Part shown: positions 7,091 to 12,477 of the stretch, one piece after another
Layout: each line of letters begins with the position of its first letter
How positions within the stretch are numbered: position 1 is the first letter of the stretch
DNA from: Phycisphaerales bacterium
GTDB taxonomy: Bacteria > Planctomycetota > Phycisphaerae > Sedimentisphaerales > Anaerohalosphaeraceae
DNA length: 12,477 bases
Direction of reading: 5' to 3'
Assembly (NCBI GenBank): GCA_011053245.1
Contig: DRGS01000018.1
Location: 1-12,477 of the forward strand
The notes under the pieces: model-generated
Seen by the model: the letters and a program-made list of their open reading frames with translations, nothing else
What the model was told of the DNA's origin: nothing
Database searches by the model: none
Made by a program: the position numbers and the translations under genes

Positions 7091-8515
7091 TTATTCGGGA
7101 AACCTGAACCAATATGTGAGTCCTCTTTTAATCATCTCTTTATCGAATAAACATTGTTCCCTGAGAGTAAAGTCACGACCATATTCATAAGACAAGTCTA
7201 TTTTGATTATGTACCCGCCTTCATCCAAATATTCATGCAGTTTGGGATCCTTGGGAAGTACAACTTTAGTGCGCAATGTTTTGTGTGGAGGAATAGAAAT
7301 CATACCATTAATTGTAATTGTATTTTTCGGTATCTCAATCTTTGCACTACCAGGGAAAATATTTTTTTGGGTTGTTGGTGATTGCGTACGCACAATATAA
7401 AAATCTACCTGCCTATGCAAATTTGTATACATATCCCAAGTACTTTGGATTTTAATTGGTATTTCAATGCGTTTTCTTGCAATCTTCTCTATTTTGCTGG
7501 CATTGACAGAAGTTTTCCGTCGATTCCAAATATTTATAATACTGTCAAAATATACTATTATAGCAAGAATCACTCCTAAGAAGGTTAAAACAGCTGATAC
7601 ATAAGTACATACTTTCTTAAACGAAGGTCTATTTGTTGGTTTTTTCTTTACATCATCAGGGATTAGTCCTAGTTCTCTTAAAATATCTTCAAGCTCACAA
7701 ATCGCATTATCAACTATTGAAATAAATTCTTTTATTGCTTTTGTAAGTATTTTGGGATTAAGAAAATCCTCTGGGCGTGTTTTTTCTAAAAACTCATTGG
7801 CGGTAGAATCATTTTCAAACTGAAGTTTTAGGATTTCCACTGTAGAATCTAACCAATTTAAAAATTTGGTTTTTCTATCTTCCAAATCTCTAACACTAAA
7901 AACCAAAGCATCTATTCCAGAAAGCGGAATCTTTGCTAATTTTTTTCCTTTTTTAATTTGTTCATTAATTGCTTCTTCTGCATGGCATTTATCTCTTCTT
8001 AGTTTTGGGAGATTCGGCTTTATTCGTTTTGGTTTAACTCTGATTTGATCGTTCTCAATGACTCGTTTGGATTCCGCACAGATCCTTATCACTCCAAGCT
8101 CCGATACCCTCTTGGCTAAGTGCAACACAAAGGATGGTTTCTCGTTTTCGTAATCATGTTTAGCAAGTGCCCCCTCATCAGTCAGTCTTGCCTGAAAACT
8201 ATTCTGTCTTTTACAGTCATATTTTCCTCTCGTACGTCCTTTTGTATCGAGCCACTTTTCCGGCATTGCCTTAATGATTGCTTCCTTTAGCTGACCCTGC
8301 GTGTAATCGCCCCGTCTGTACACCTGAAACTGAACCTCCTCCTTGAATCCCTCCATTTTACAGTGCAACCAAATCTTCTCTTCTACAAGCCCCGCAGCAA
8401 CTATCCGCTTCAGTACTTTTTGCTCCGTATCCGTAAAATCATCCCACTTATATTCTGCCCATTTTTCTGGCAGTGAAAACAACATCTTAAGTAACGCCTC
8501 GTCCTGCGGTTCCAT
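7091..8515 (-). CDS. Uncharacterised single-span membrane protein with an N-terminal winged-helix-like module
   Basis: The 474-residue protein is not one I can name. Residues 5-50 (LPEKWAEYKWDDFTDTEQ, then VLKRIVAAGLVEE) resemble a small helical module seen at the N-terminus of several planctomycete hypotheticals, and DFTDTEQKVLKRIVAAGLVEE could be part of a winged helix. Residues 145-195 are strongly basic. A helical region (205-285) leads to one clear transmembrane segment at about 302-323 (VSAVLTFLGVILAIIVYF). About 140 further residues follow and appear strand-rich. There is no signal peptide. The basic, possibly nucleic-acid-contacting N-terminal part is probably cytoplasmic and the C-terminal part on the other side of the membrane. 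The start at 8515 has AGGGAGA upstream and a consensus promoter. It is AT-rich and sits 136 bp before the nuclease-like gene. Confidence 0.7.
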   Translation of the reverse strand: MEPQDEALLKMLFSLPEKWAEYKWDDFTDTEQKVLKRIVAAGLVEEKIWLHCKMEGFKEEVQFQVYRRGDYTQGQLKEAIIKAMPEKWLDTKGRTRGKYDCKRQNSFQARLTDEGALAKHDYENEKPSFVLHLAKRVSELGVIRICAESKRVIENDQIRVKPKRIKPNLPKLRRDKCHAEEAINEQIKKGKKLAKIPLSGIDALVFSVRDLEDRKTKFLNWLDSTVEILKLQFENDSTANEFLEKTRPEDFLNPKILTKAIKEFISIVDNAICELEDILRELGLIPDDVKKKPTNRPSFKKVCTYVSAVLTFLGVILAIIVYFDSIINIWNRRKTSVNASKIEKIARKRIEIPIKIQSTWDMYTNLHRQVDFYIVRTQSPTTQKNIFPGSAKIEIPKNTITINGMISIPPHKTLRTKVVLPKDPKLHEYLDEGGYIIKIDLSYEYGRDFTLREQCLFDKEMIKRGLTYWFRFPE

Positions 8516-8568
8516 ATATTTCTCCCTTCCAACGGAGTTGTAAAAGCTATATCCTTGCTCTTTAAAAG

Positions 8569-8596
8569 ATTATACCTGCATAGAATCCAATGTCAA
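8569..8596 (-). promoter_or_regulatory. Sigma-70-type promoter of the 474-residue membrane protein gene
   Basis: Reading the minus strand, TTGACA (8596-8591) and TATAAT (8574-8569) are separated by 16 bp. Both hexamers match consensus fully. The -10 lies 53 bp upstream of the ATG at 8515, leaving a leader of roughly 45 bases containing AGGGAGA. It probably also transcribes the nuclease-like gene unless the palindrome at 6978-7020 interrupts. Confidence 0.8.
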
Positions 8597-8756
8597 GTCA
8601 TTACCGCCAAAACCTGCCCTTTCCACCTTTCGTATTAAATTGCCTCGCGAAGCGATTCCACCCCTACCCCCCAAATAAATCTTTCCTTCTTTTCCTTCGC
8701 CTTCTTTGTGCCCTTCATTCTGTTAGTAGTTTAATTATTGTAATCTTTATCTGTTC

Positions 8757-8780
8757 TTCGTGTGTTTCGTGCTCTTCGTG
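8757..8780 (+). repeat. TTCGTG short-period repeat, copy 1
   Basis: TTCGTG occurs at 8757, 8766 and 8775, every 9 bases, followed by GTTCAAAAAA. A related group lies at 8929-8954. Such TTCGTG arrays recur between genes in planctomycete-like environmental genomes (recalled, not checked). Confidence 0.5.
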
Positions 8781-8801
8781 GTTCAAAAAAAGACCTGTTC
8801 G

Positions 8802-8820
8802 ATCCGCGAGTTTCGCGGAT
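8802..8820. repeat. Perfect 8-bp stem-loop
   Basis: ATCCGCGA (8802-8809), loop GTT, TCGCGGAT (8813-8820). It is 30 bp upstream of the consensus -35 at 8851. No T-tract follows on either strand, so it is not an evident terminator. It could be an operator or part of a dispersed repeat. Confidence 0.5.
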
Positions 8821-8850
8821 AAATATTTTCTTATATTTCAAAGAATCCCA

Positions 8851-8879
8851 TTGACAACAAACACCCAAAGAAGTATAAT
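8851..8879 (+). promoter_or_regulatory. Perfect consensus sigma-70-type promoter with no evident gene
   Basis: TTGACA (8851-8856), a 17-bp spacer and TATAAT (8874-8879): both hexamers and the spacing are ideal. Transcription would begin near 8886, inside the inverted repeat at 8882-8916. The next credible gene on this strand is the lipoprotein at 9412, which has its own promoter at 9336. The transcript is therefore either a very long leader, a non-coding RNA, or a relic of a lost gene. Confidence 0.65.
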
Positions 8880-8881
8880 AC

Positions 8882-8916
8882 ACACATAACAATCAGGATA
8901 GATTGTAGTTATGTGT
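8882..8916. repeat. 9-bp perfect inverted repeat at the predicted transcription start
   Basis: ACACATAAC (8882-8890) and GTTATGTGT (8908-8916) are exact reverse complements with a 17-bp spacer. Placed directly behind the -10 at 8874-8879, the pair could be an operator for a dimeric repressor, spaced near two helical turns, or the first stem-loop of the RNA. Confidence 0.55.
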
Positions 8917-8928
8917 AAGACAAAAAAA

Positions 8929-8954
8929 TTCGTGTACATTCGTGTTAATTCGTG
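8929..8954 (+). repeat. TTCGTG short-period repeat, copy 2
   Basis: TTCGTG occurs at 8929, 8939 and 8949, every 10 bases. It differs from the first group at 8757 by one base in period. Same repeat class. Confidence 0.5.
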
Positions 8955-9094
8955 GCCTGTCGCGTCGAAACCTTGGTGAAGACGGGTTCAAGTAGTTAAA
9001 AACGTGAAAATATGACAAAAACGAAACAATTTAAATTTGACATAAAACCCTCACTTTTTTCAGGGGGTTCCTGGGTTTTTAAAAATACTTTTTC

Positions 9095-9233
9095 TGGGAA
9101 ACAAACCCAATTTCCCAACTCAGAGAATCACTACAACTATTTGCAAAAGAGGAACTTACAACGATTTACATCCCCAAACCAACAAAAAAAACAAACCCAA
9201 AACAAACCCAAAACAAACCCAAACAAACCCAAT
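9095..9233. repeat. CAAACCC(A) tandem repeat with a flanking stem-loop
   Basis: Between 9191 and 9233 CAAACCC recurs four times at 10-11-base steps, separated by A-tracts. An earlier single CAAACCC (9102-9108) lies in the loop of a hairpin formed by TGGGAAA (9095-9101) and TTTCCCA (9111-9117). The region is low-complexity and noncoding. Its translation as NKPKTNPNKPN is the typical look of spurious frames over this repeat. Confidence 0.55.
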
Positions 9234-9335
9234 TTGCGGCACTTATTCCGTGGCGAAAACCTATTTTGCAAAAACTCACAGCCTATCGTCACGAAGGATA
9301 TATGCCTGTCAGGCATCAATTTTACCGCATGGTCA

Positions 9336-9364
9336 TTGTCACCATTCTACGAATCTGTTATACT
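9336..9364 (+). promoter_or_regulatory. Sigma-70-type promoter of the lipoprotein gene
   Basis: TTGTCA (9336-9341), a 17-bp spacer and TATACT (9359-9364). One mismatch in each hexamer. Transcription would start near 9371, giving a leader of about 41 bases before the ATG at 9412, with AAGGA as ribosome site. Confidence 0.7.
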
Positions 9365-9411
9365 CACCCTCTGAAAATAAACGTATTAGAAATGTAATAA
9401 AGGACATAAAT

Positions 9412-10242
9412 ATGAGAACCACCGTACTAATAACAATGACCGTAACGCTTTTGGCCCTGACCGCATGTCAGCCGGAAGAAAAAAATACTCAAAAACAACC
9501 AGATCCCGCACCGCAGCAAAAAACTCCAGACACCCCCGATCACCCCATGTCTAATATTTCCAGTTCTCACACCGTCGTAACTCAGGAGGTCATACAGGGC
9601 AACTCGTACACATATCTAAACGTCGAAGAAAACAACGTATCCTTCTGGATCGCTATCAATAAAACAGAAATGACCCCCGGCGAAATTTTTTCCTTTAACG
9701 GCGGCCTCGAAATGCGAAACTTCACAAGCAAGGAATTGCAGCGAACCTTTGACGTCATATATTTCGTCGGCGCTATCAACAAGGACGCACCACCTGCCGA
9801 TCCCCCTTCAATTTCCGGCCCGAAGATACCACTCGACTATTCTGCAATGAACCCTCACCAAACCAAACCCGCTGGCCATCCTGCAACGGACCCTCATCAG
9901 AAAAAACCCGCTGTGGACCTCACCAGCATTTCGGTAGAACCCGCCGCTGGCGGCATATCGATCGGCGAGTTATTTTCCAGCAAGGATTCATACTCCGGCA
10001 AGACCACCCGCATTCGAGGCAAAGCCACAAAAGTAAATCTCGGCATCATGGGCAAAAACTGGATACATCTACAGGATGGCACCGGCGGCCCCGGCACTAA
10101 TGATCTATTGCTAACCACCGAAACGCAAGTTGCAGTTGGTGATGTCGTCACTTACGAGGGAACAATAGTTTTGAACAAGGACTTCGGATCAGGTTACAAA
10201 TACGATCTCTTAATGGAAAGCGCGAAACTAATAAACGAATAG
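9412..10242 (+). CDS. Lipoprotein with two OB-like domains, NrfJ-like N-terminal half
   Basis: The 276-residue precursor has a lipoprotein signal, MRTTVLITMTVTLLALTAC, with lipobox LTAC and lipidated C19, so it is exported and membrane-anchored. Residues 20-50 are a Pro/Gln-rich linker. Residues 56-122 (GNSYTYLNVEENNVSFWIAI, then GLEMRNFTSKELQRTFDVIYFV) strongly recall the NrfJ-type small domain found near multihaem cytochromes in deltaproteobacteria. Residues 172-275 form a second OB-like domain (GKTTRIRGKATKVNLGIMG, NWIHLQDGTGG, VAVGDVVTYEG, DFGSGYKYDLL). The linker between them holds two copies of PHQxKPA, 13 residues apart. ATG 9412 is preferred over an in-frame ATG at 9250 because the signal peptide, AAGGA site and promoter at 9336 all point to it. 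No cytochrome gene is nearby. The ligand is unknown. Confidence 0.8.
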   Translation: MRTTVLITMTVTLLALTACQPEEKNTQKQPDPAPQQKTPDTPDHPMSNISSSHTVVTQEVIQGNSYTYLNVEENNVSFWIAINKTEMTPGEIFSFNGGLEMRNFTSKELQRTFDVIYFVGAINKDAPPADPPSISGPKIPLDYSAMNPHQTKPAGHPATDPHQKKPAVDLTSISVEPAAGGISIGELFSSKDSYSGKTTRIRGKATKVNLGIMGKNWIHLQDGTGGPGTNDLLLTTETQVAVGDVVTYEGTIVLNKDFGSGYKYDLLMESAKLINE

Positions 10243-10253
10243 CTGATGATTTT

Positions 10254-10901
10254 TTAATCCGGCTCCAGGATCCGCGGCCTTTCACGCTGAAGCCATTTCG
10301 GAAGTTGTCCTTTGGTAACTTCTTTCCAAAGACCGATTTTGCCGCTGACCGCCGCTTCCTGAAGCTCGACAAATTCGGCGAACCGGTCGTTATCGAATCG
10401 CAGATCGCAATACCCAAAACCCCTGCGAACGATCTCGGCATTAACGCACACGCCATTTTTTATTTCAAGCCAAGCCAATAGACGCCCATACCTGTCACGA
10501 GATGGACTTATGCTGTCCAGAATAATGGTAACGTCTTTGCCGGTAACGAGTTGCTTAACGAATGCCGTCGCTTCCGCACCATAGTACATTACGTCAAAAC
10601 GTTCGGATTTCGTCTCCGGCGTATCAACCCCCAACAGACGCACTCGCGTGTTTTCATATTCGCCGTCGCCGATATCGATATCCACGGTGTCACCGTCAAC
10701 AACATTAACGACTGCGAAAGATTTGCTGTGATATTTGAAGTGATCGTTGTTACCGGTTCCAGCGATTCCTTTGACCGCCATGACATGCCGCAGCTCCCGG
10801 CCGGCATTTCTGTCAAGCCATATAACGCTCGCGGCTGTGAGAACCGCCAAAACCACCAGCCCCGAACGCCTGCGCCGACTCATCGCATAGCGAATTGTCA
10901 T
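10254..10901 (-). CDS. Membrane-anchored thermonuclease-family (SNase) nuclease
   Basis: The 215-residue protein is a staphylococcal-nuclease-fold enzyme, a calcium-dependent endonuclease family cutting DNA and RNA. Residues 3-13 are arginine-rich, followed by one hydrophobic segment (14-29, GLVVLAVLTAASVIWL) without a clear cleavage site, so it is probably anchored with the nuclease domain outside the membrane. Catalytic motifs are VVDGDTVDI (D69, D71), RVRLLGVDTPET (R88, D93, E96) and DRYGRLLAWL (R140), all present. The C-terminal GLWK (190-193) is also typical. Its ATG shares ATGA with the stop of the aspartate kinase gene, so translation is probably coupled. It converges with the lipoprotein, whose stop is 11 bp away. 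Nutrient scavenging and DNA uptake are common guesses; nothing here decides. Confidence 0.9.
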   Translation of the reverse strand: MTIRYAMSRRRRSGLVVLAVLTAASVIWLDRNAGRELRHVMAVKGIAGTGNNDHFKYHSKSFAVVNVVDGDTVDIDIGDGEYENTRVRLLGVDTPETKSERFDVMYYGAEATAFVKQLVTGKDVTIILDSISPSRDRYGRLLAWLEIKNGVCVNAEIVRRGFGYCDLRFDNDRFAEFVELQEAAVSGKIGLWKEVTKGQLPKWLQRERPRILEPD

Positions 10902-12133
10902 TTGCTGCGCTCTGCTGCCGGTTTATCAAGTTCGAACGCCTCGCACACCGCCGTCAGAGCCTGTTCGCCTTGATCTTCGTCGACGATACAGCTTATGCGA
11001 ATCTCACTTGTGGTTATCGAATCTACGTTGATCTTCGCATCCGCCAGAGCCTGGAACATTTTATTCGCTACGCCGTAATGCGATCGCATCCCAACACCGA
11101 CAGCGGAAACTTCGGCTATGTCTTCGCGAACGAACATGCTCTGGCAGTGGACCTCGTCCTTGATGCTGTCGATAGCTTTTTTTGCTTCGTTAAGATCGGA
11201 TTTTGCGACGGTAAACGACAGGTTCGCCTTTTCATTGCTGATCTCGGTCTGGATGATGTCGTTTACGATCACCGTAGCTCCTGCCAGATGTGCGAAAATT
11301 CTTGCGGCACTTCCGGGTGTATTGTCAACGCCTATTAGATCGATCTTGGCAAGCTGGGTCTGGATGGTTACCCCTGATACCAATATGCCTTCCATTTGCG
11401 GTACCTCGTGTATAATTAATGTTCCGGGTTTATCTTCGATACTTGATCGTACATGTATTGGTACGTCATATTTTTTTCCGAACTCGATCGCTCTACCGTG
11501 CATGACTCCTGCTCCGAGACTTGCCAGTTCGAGCATTTCGTCATAGCTGACATAATCCATTTTGACCGCAGCGGGAAATTTTCGCGGGTCGGTCGTGTAG
11601 ATGCCGTCAACATCGGTGTATATTTCGCATTCATCGGCTTTGAGAACGGCTGCTAACGCGACAGCACTTGTATCCGAGCCGCCTCTGCCCAGGGTTGTGA
11701 TGTCCTCGTGGTCGTCGACGCCCTGGAAACCGGCGACGATGACGATGTGGCCGCTATCGAGCTTGTCGTGCATAACGCTTGCGTCGATACTCTTAATTCT
11801 TGCACGGCTGTGATGGCCGGTTGTCAGCATTTTGATCTGGGTTCCGGTAAAGCTGATCGCTTTTTGGCCCATAGCGTCCATAGCCATAGCCATAAGGCTG
11901 ACCGTCTGCTGCTCACCGGAGCTAAGGAGCATGTCCATCTCTCGGTGAGGAGGGTTGGGATTCAACTCCAGGGCGTCGGCGACGAGCTGGTCGGTCTGCT
12001 TGCCGCGAGCCGAACAGACCATTACGACCTGTTTACCCTGTTTTACATAACTTATGGCACGCTGGGCCGCACGACGGATCTTTTCGGCGTCGGCTACGCT
12101 GGTGCCGCCATATTTCTGTACTACGATAGGCAT
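10898..12133 (-). CDS. lysC: Aspartate kinase (aspartokinase), monofunctional
   Basis: This 411-residue enzyme phosphorylates L-aspartate with ATP, the first step to lysine, threonine, methionine and diaminopimelate. The kinase domain spans about 1-245: KYGGTSV (K7-V13), the SSGEQQT segment (71-77), GRGGSDTSA (149-157) and YTDVDGIYTTDPR (172-184). Two ACT domains follow: one at about 262-330 (GVDNTPGSAARIFAHLAGA) and one at about 342-405 (VGVGMRSHYGVANKMFQAL, TTSEIRISCIV). They bind feedback effectors, probably lysine and/or threonine. Length and layout match Bacillus subtilis aspartokinase II, 408 residues. ATG 12133 has AGGAA upstream and a good promoter at 12170-12198. An internal start at codon 247 is described separately. 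The stop overlaps the nuclease start by four bases. Confidence 0.97.
   Translation of the reverse strand: MPIVVQKYGGTSVADAEKIRRAAQRAISYVKQGKQVVMVCSARGKQTDQLVADALELNPNPPHREMDMLLSSGEQQTVSLMAMAMDAMGQKAISFTGTQIKMLTTGHHSRARIKSIDASVMHDKLDSGHIVIVAGFQGVDDHEDITTLGRGGSDTSAVALAAVLKADECEIYTDVDGIYTTDPRKFPAAVKMDYVSYDEMLELASLGAGVMHGRAIEFGKKYDVPIHVRSSIEDKPGTLIIHEVPQMEGILVSGVTIQTQLAKIDLIGVDNTPGSAARIFAHLAGATVIVNDIIQTEISNEKANLSFTVAKSDLNEAKKAIDSIKDEVHCQSMFVREDIAEVSAVGVGMRSHYGVANKMFQALADAKINVDSITTSEIRISCIVDEDQGEQALTAVCEAFELDKPAAERSK
11393..11408 (-). promoter_or_regulatory. Internal ribosome-binding site and ATG within lysC (codon 247)
   Basis: On the minus strand GAGGT (11407-11403) precedes ATG (11395-11393) by 7 bases. 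Translation from here would give a 165-residue protein consisting of the two ACT domains. Bacillus subtilis aspartokinase II is known to make such a beta subunit of about 163 residues from an internal start at codon 246 of 408. The position here (247 of 411) is nearly identical. Production in this organism is inferred. Confidence 0.6.
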
Positions 12134-12169
12134 AAACGGTTCCTGTACATTAAAAAACGATTCTGCGGA

Positions 12170-12198
12170 ATTATAACAGTTTTGCAGAGGAGATTCAA
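12170..12198 (-). promoter_or_regulatory. Sigma-70-type promoter of lysC
   Basis: On the minus strand TTGAAT (12198-12193), a 17-bp spacer and TATAAT (12175-12170). The -10 lies 36 bp upstream of the ATG at 12133. The leader is too short to hold a lysine riboswitch, so feedback is probably at the enzyme level. Confidence 0.75.
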
Positions 12199-12218
12199 GT
12201 AATTAAACGATATATTTC

Positions 12219-12298
12219 CCATGCGTTGGTACAGCTATTAGAATGCAACAAAATCGGGGTGACAGGACTTGACCTTGAATCGCTAACGATCATGATCG
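12219..12298 (+). repeat. Left arm of an 80-bp perfect inverted repeat
   Basis: Bases 12219-12298 are the exact reverse complement of 12398-12477, with 99 bp between the arms. The arm begins CCATGCGTTGG and ends GATCATGATCG. Its inner 45 bases (12254-12298) are a unit that recurs at 12365-12409 in direct orientation with two changes. No transposase gene is present. Confidence 0.95.
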
Positions 12299-12363
12299 CC
12301 ACAGCGACCAACGGGAGCGGAATATGCATACAAACCTCCCCCCAGCTTACTTGCCTAAAGGCA

Positions 12364-12443
12364 ATCGGGGTGACAGGATTTGACCTTGAATCGCCAACGA
12401 TCATGATCGTTAGCGATTCAAGGTCAAGTCCTGTCACCCCGAT
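12364..12443. repeat. Near-perfect 80-bp palindrome without a loop
   Basis: The two 40-base halves, centred on GATCATGATC, match as reverse complements at 38 of 40 positions. It is made of a unit at 12365-12409 and the inverted unit 12398-12442, overlapping at the central palindrome. A small hairpin TTGCC-TAAA-GGCAA (12351-12364) abuts its left side. An open frame over 12195-12470 (-) is only the translation of these repeats. Confidence 0.93.
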
Positions 12444-12477
12444 TTTGTTGCATTCTAATAGCTGTACCAACGCATGG
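12398..12477 (-). repeat. Right arm of the 80-bp perfect inverted repeat, reaching the window edge
   Basis: Exact reverse complement of 12219-12298. The match is still perfect at the last base, so the repeat may continue beyond the window. The first 46 bases also form the right half of the palindrome at 12364-12443. Confidence 0.95.

Larger units (their letters stand above)
8597..9335. other. Gene-free spacer with short repeats and stem-loops
   Basis: About 740 bp without a credible gene. Two open frames here (8590-8889 and 9012-9374, both +) consist of translated low-complexity repeats, lack good ribosome sites and give no recognisable protein. The spacer holds TTCGTG repeats, a hairpin at 8802-8820, a consensus promoter at 8851-8879 with a stem-loop behind it, and CAAACCC repeats near 9191. 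A non-coding RNA is possible, but I see no family signature. Confidence 0.7.

Noticed and set aside
8590..8889. 99-codon open frame (+)
   Set aside because: It runs through TTCGTG repeats and the promoter at 8851-8879. The composition is repeat-like and no ribosome site is seen.
8757..8954. CRISPR array from the TTCGTG repeats
   Set aside because: The repeats are 6 bases at 9-10-base steps. There are no 23-40-base repeats with unique spacers and no cas genes.
9012..9374. 120-codon open frame (+) in the spacer
   Set aside because: It is a translation of CAAACCC and A-rich repeats, with no domain-like sequence and no convincing ribosome site. It also overlaps the lipoprotein promoter.
9250..9411. 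Upstream ATG for the lipoprotein
   Set aside because: It would bury the lipoprotein signal peptide 54 residues inside the protein and cross the promoter at 9336-9364.
10243..10275. Shared terminator between the lipoprotein and SNase genes
   Set aside because: The T-run precedes the weak 4-bp hairpin on the + strand and is an A-run on the - strand, so neither direction fits a rho-independent terminator.
12364..12443. A functional tRNA gene in the terminal repeats
   Set aside because: Only a T-arm/acceptor-like 3' part is suggested. No D-arm or anticodon arm can be folded and the T-stem pairs poorly.
12195..12470. 91-codon open frame (-) near the right end
   Set aside because: It consists of the inverted repeat units. 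The same peptide pieces recur because the DNA repeats. The KIGVTG stretch is typical of translated tRNA-like sequence.

Overview
The window looks like chromosomal DNA of a free-living anaerobic or micro-aerophilic bacterium. A planctomycete of the Phycisphaerae type is my best guess. The superoxide reductase points to an anaerobe. The N-terminal module of the 474-residue membrane protein, the TTCGTG and CAAACCC intergenic repeats and the long gene-poor spacers recall that group from memory. This is inference with moderate confidence, since no rRNA or marker gene is present.

Layout. 1-2875 (+): the 3' end of a DeoR-family sugar regulator, then a transaldolase/fructose-6-phosphate-aldolase family enzyme and dihydrolipoyl dehydrogenase. 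Spacing is close and each gene has its own ribosome site, so this is probably one sugar-carbon operon. 2921-3763 (-): a superoxide reductase followed 21 bp later by a ferritin-like protein, an oxygen-defence and iron-storage pair. Divergent from it, 4026-4815 (+) holds a 12-cysteine DUF1540-like protein and a two-CBS-domain protein. 4905-5501 (-): a YgjP-type zinc metallopeptidase, preceded by a structured intergenic repeat that keeps the reading frame open upstream of its real start.

5734-8515 (-) is visibly AT-richer than its surroundings. It carries two unfamiliar genes: a 406-residue protein with a PD-(D/E)xK nuclease signature and a 474-residue single-span membrane protein expressed from a consensus promoter. 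This is the accessory part of the window and the best candidate for an undescribed system, but no function is proven.

8597-9335 has no credible gene. It contains short repeats, stem-loops and a perfect TTGACA-17-TATAAT promoter with nothing obvious behind it. 9412-10242 (+) is a lipoprotein with two OB-like domains (NrfJ-like first half), convergent with 10254-12133 (-), where aspartate kinase lysC overlaps a membrane-anchored thermonuclease by four bases (ATGA). lysC has a convincing internal ribosome site at codon 247, as expected for a separately made regulatory subunit. From 12219 to the end there is a nested inverted-repeat structure whose outer arms (80 bp, identical) run exactly to the window edge. 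It may be a mobile or recombination element, or a fold-back assembly artefact.

Promoters are called only where -35 and -10 hexamers at 16-17 bp spacing are evident. No tRNA, rRNA, CRISPR array or transposase was found.
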